A stretch of DNA of 64,000 nucleotides, from the NCBI RefSeq assembly GCF_035989285.1, contig NZ_CP108513.1, positions 1,054,001-1,118,000 on the forward strand. Direction: 5' to 3'. Source of the DNA: Streptomyces sp. NBC_01235 (GTDB lineage: Bacteria; Actinomycetota; Actinomycetes; Streptomycetales; Streptomycetaceae). Position numbers and translations under genes: made by a program. The notes under the pieces were generated by a model, which made no database searches, was not told the origin of the DNA, and saw nothing but the letters and a program-made list of their open reading frames with translations. Of the stretch, positions 63,941-64,000 are shown piece after piece; position 1 is the first letter of the stretch; the number at the start of each line of letters is the position of its first letter.

Positions 63941-64000
63941 CCGGCCACCATAGACGATGTGCTCTTGCGGCCCGGTCGGGTGGGGCAGACTGCGCGCGTG

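Overview
The base composition (very high GC with strong third-position GC), RBS-driven start sites, tight GTGA/ATGA gene overlaps and gene families (AfsA, ArpA/ScbR-type TetR, SpoIIE phosphatase with ATPase domain, type III polyketide synthase, PucR/GAF regulators) point to a Streptomyces or close relative. The window looks chromosomal. I see no rRNA, tRNA, CRISPR array or intact mobile element.

Layout. 0-6 kb: the tail of a decayed regulator, a DGC-domain putative zinc-binding protein, and a tightly coupled operon on the minus strand (HTH regulator with C-terminal cysteines, polytopic membrane protein, membrane-fused copper nitrite reductase) with a candidate leaderless promoter. 6-15 kb: a second-copy adenylate kinase, a GAF-domain regulator with an acetaldehyde dehydrogenase and a frameshifted DUF779 partner, cobT behind a cobalamin riboswitch, and a nitronate monooxygenase behind a TTACG operator array. 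15-19 kb: a PAS/GAF/PP2C/ATPase signalling protein and an orphan type III polyketide synthase. 19-24 kb: a D-glucarate/galactarate catabolic set (dehydratase, GntP permease, KDG dehydratase) with a divergent IclR regulator. 24-25.4 kb: a decayed zone with an IS5-family transposase remnant.

25.5-53.4 kb is the most unusual part: a continuous block that looks like a gamma-butyrolactone-controlled biosynthetic locus with no PKS or NRPS genes. It consists of copies of primary amino-acid enzymes: AdoCbl glutamate mutase (two subunits), a 43-residue basic ORF, an amino-acid binding protein lacking a signal peptide, an EamA exporter, aspartate-semialdehyde dehydrogenase, an aspartate-kinase-like protein, a clavaminate-synthase-like oxygenase, LeuC- and LeuD-like subunits, a LysR regulator, a cupin, an FAD/NAD(P) enzyme, an isochorismatase-fold hydrolase, an aminotransferase, an MFS exporter with ArsR regulator, a second Fe/2OG oxygenase, two LuxR-type regulators, a LeuA/homocitrate-synthase-like enzyme and a divergent enolase-superfamily enzyme. 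It ends in an afsA / acyl-CoA-dehydrogenase-like / HAD phosphatase operon and a receptor-type TetR gene. Two ARE-like palindromes lie upstream of the TetR/afsA pair and upstream of a LuxR-type regulator, so a hormone-to-pathway-regulator cascade can be read from the sequence. The first steps are probably glutamate to 3-methylaspartate, then activation and reduction of a carboxylate. The end product is unknown to me but is probably a small amino-acid analogue.

53.4-64 kb returns to ordinary genes: a decayed gap with a 24-bp direct repeat, an MHS-type transporter, a PucR-type regulator, a 3-hydroxybutyrate-dehydrogenase-like SDR, a NUDIX hydrolase, apolipoprotein N-acyltransferase, an O-antigen-ligase-like membrane protein, a small membrane protein and a glutamate racemase.
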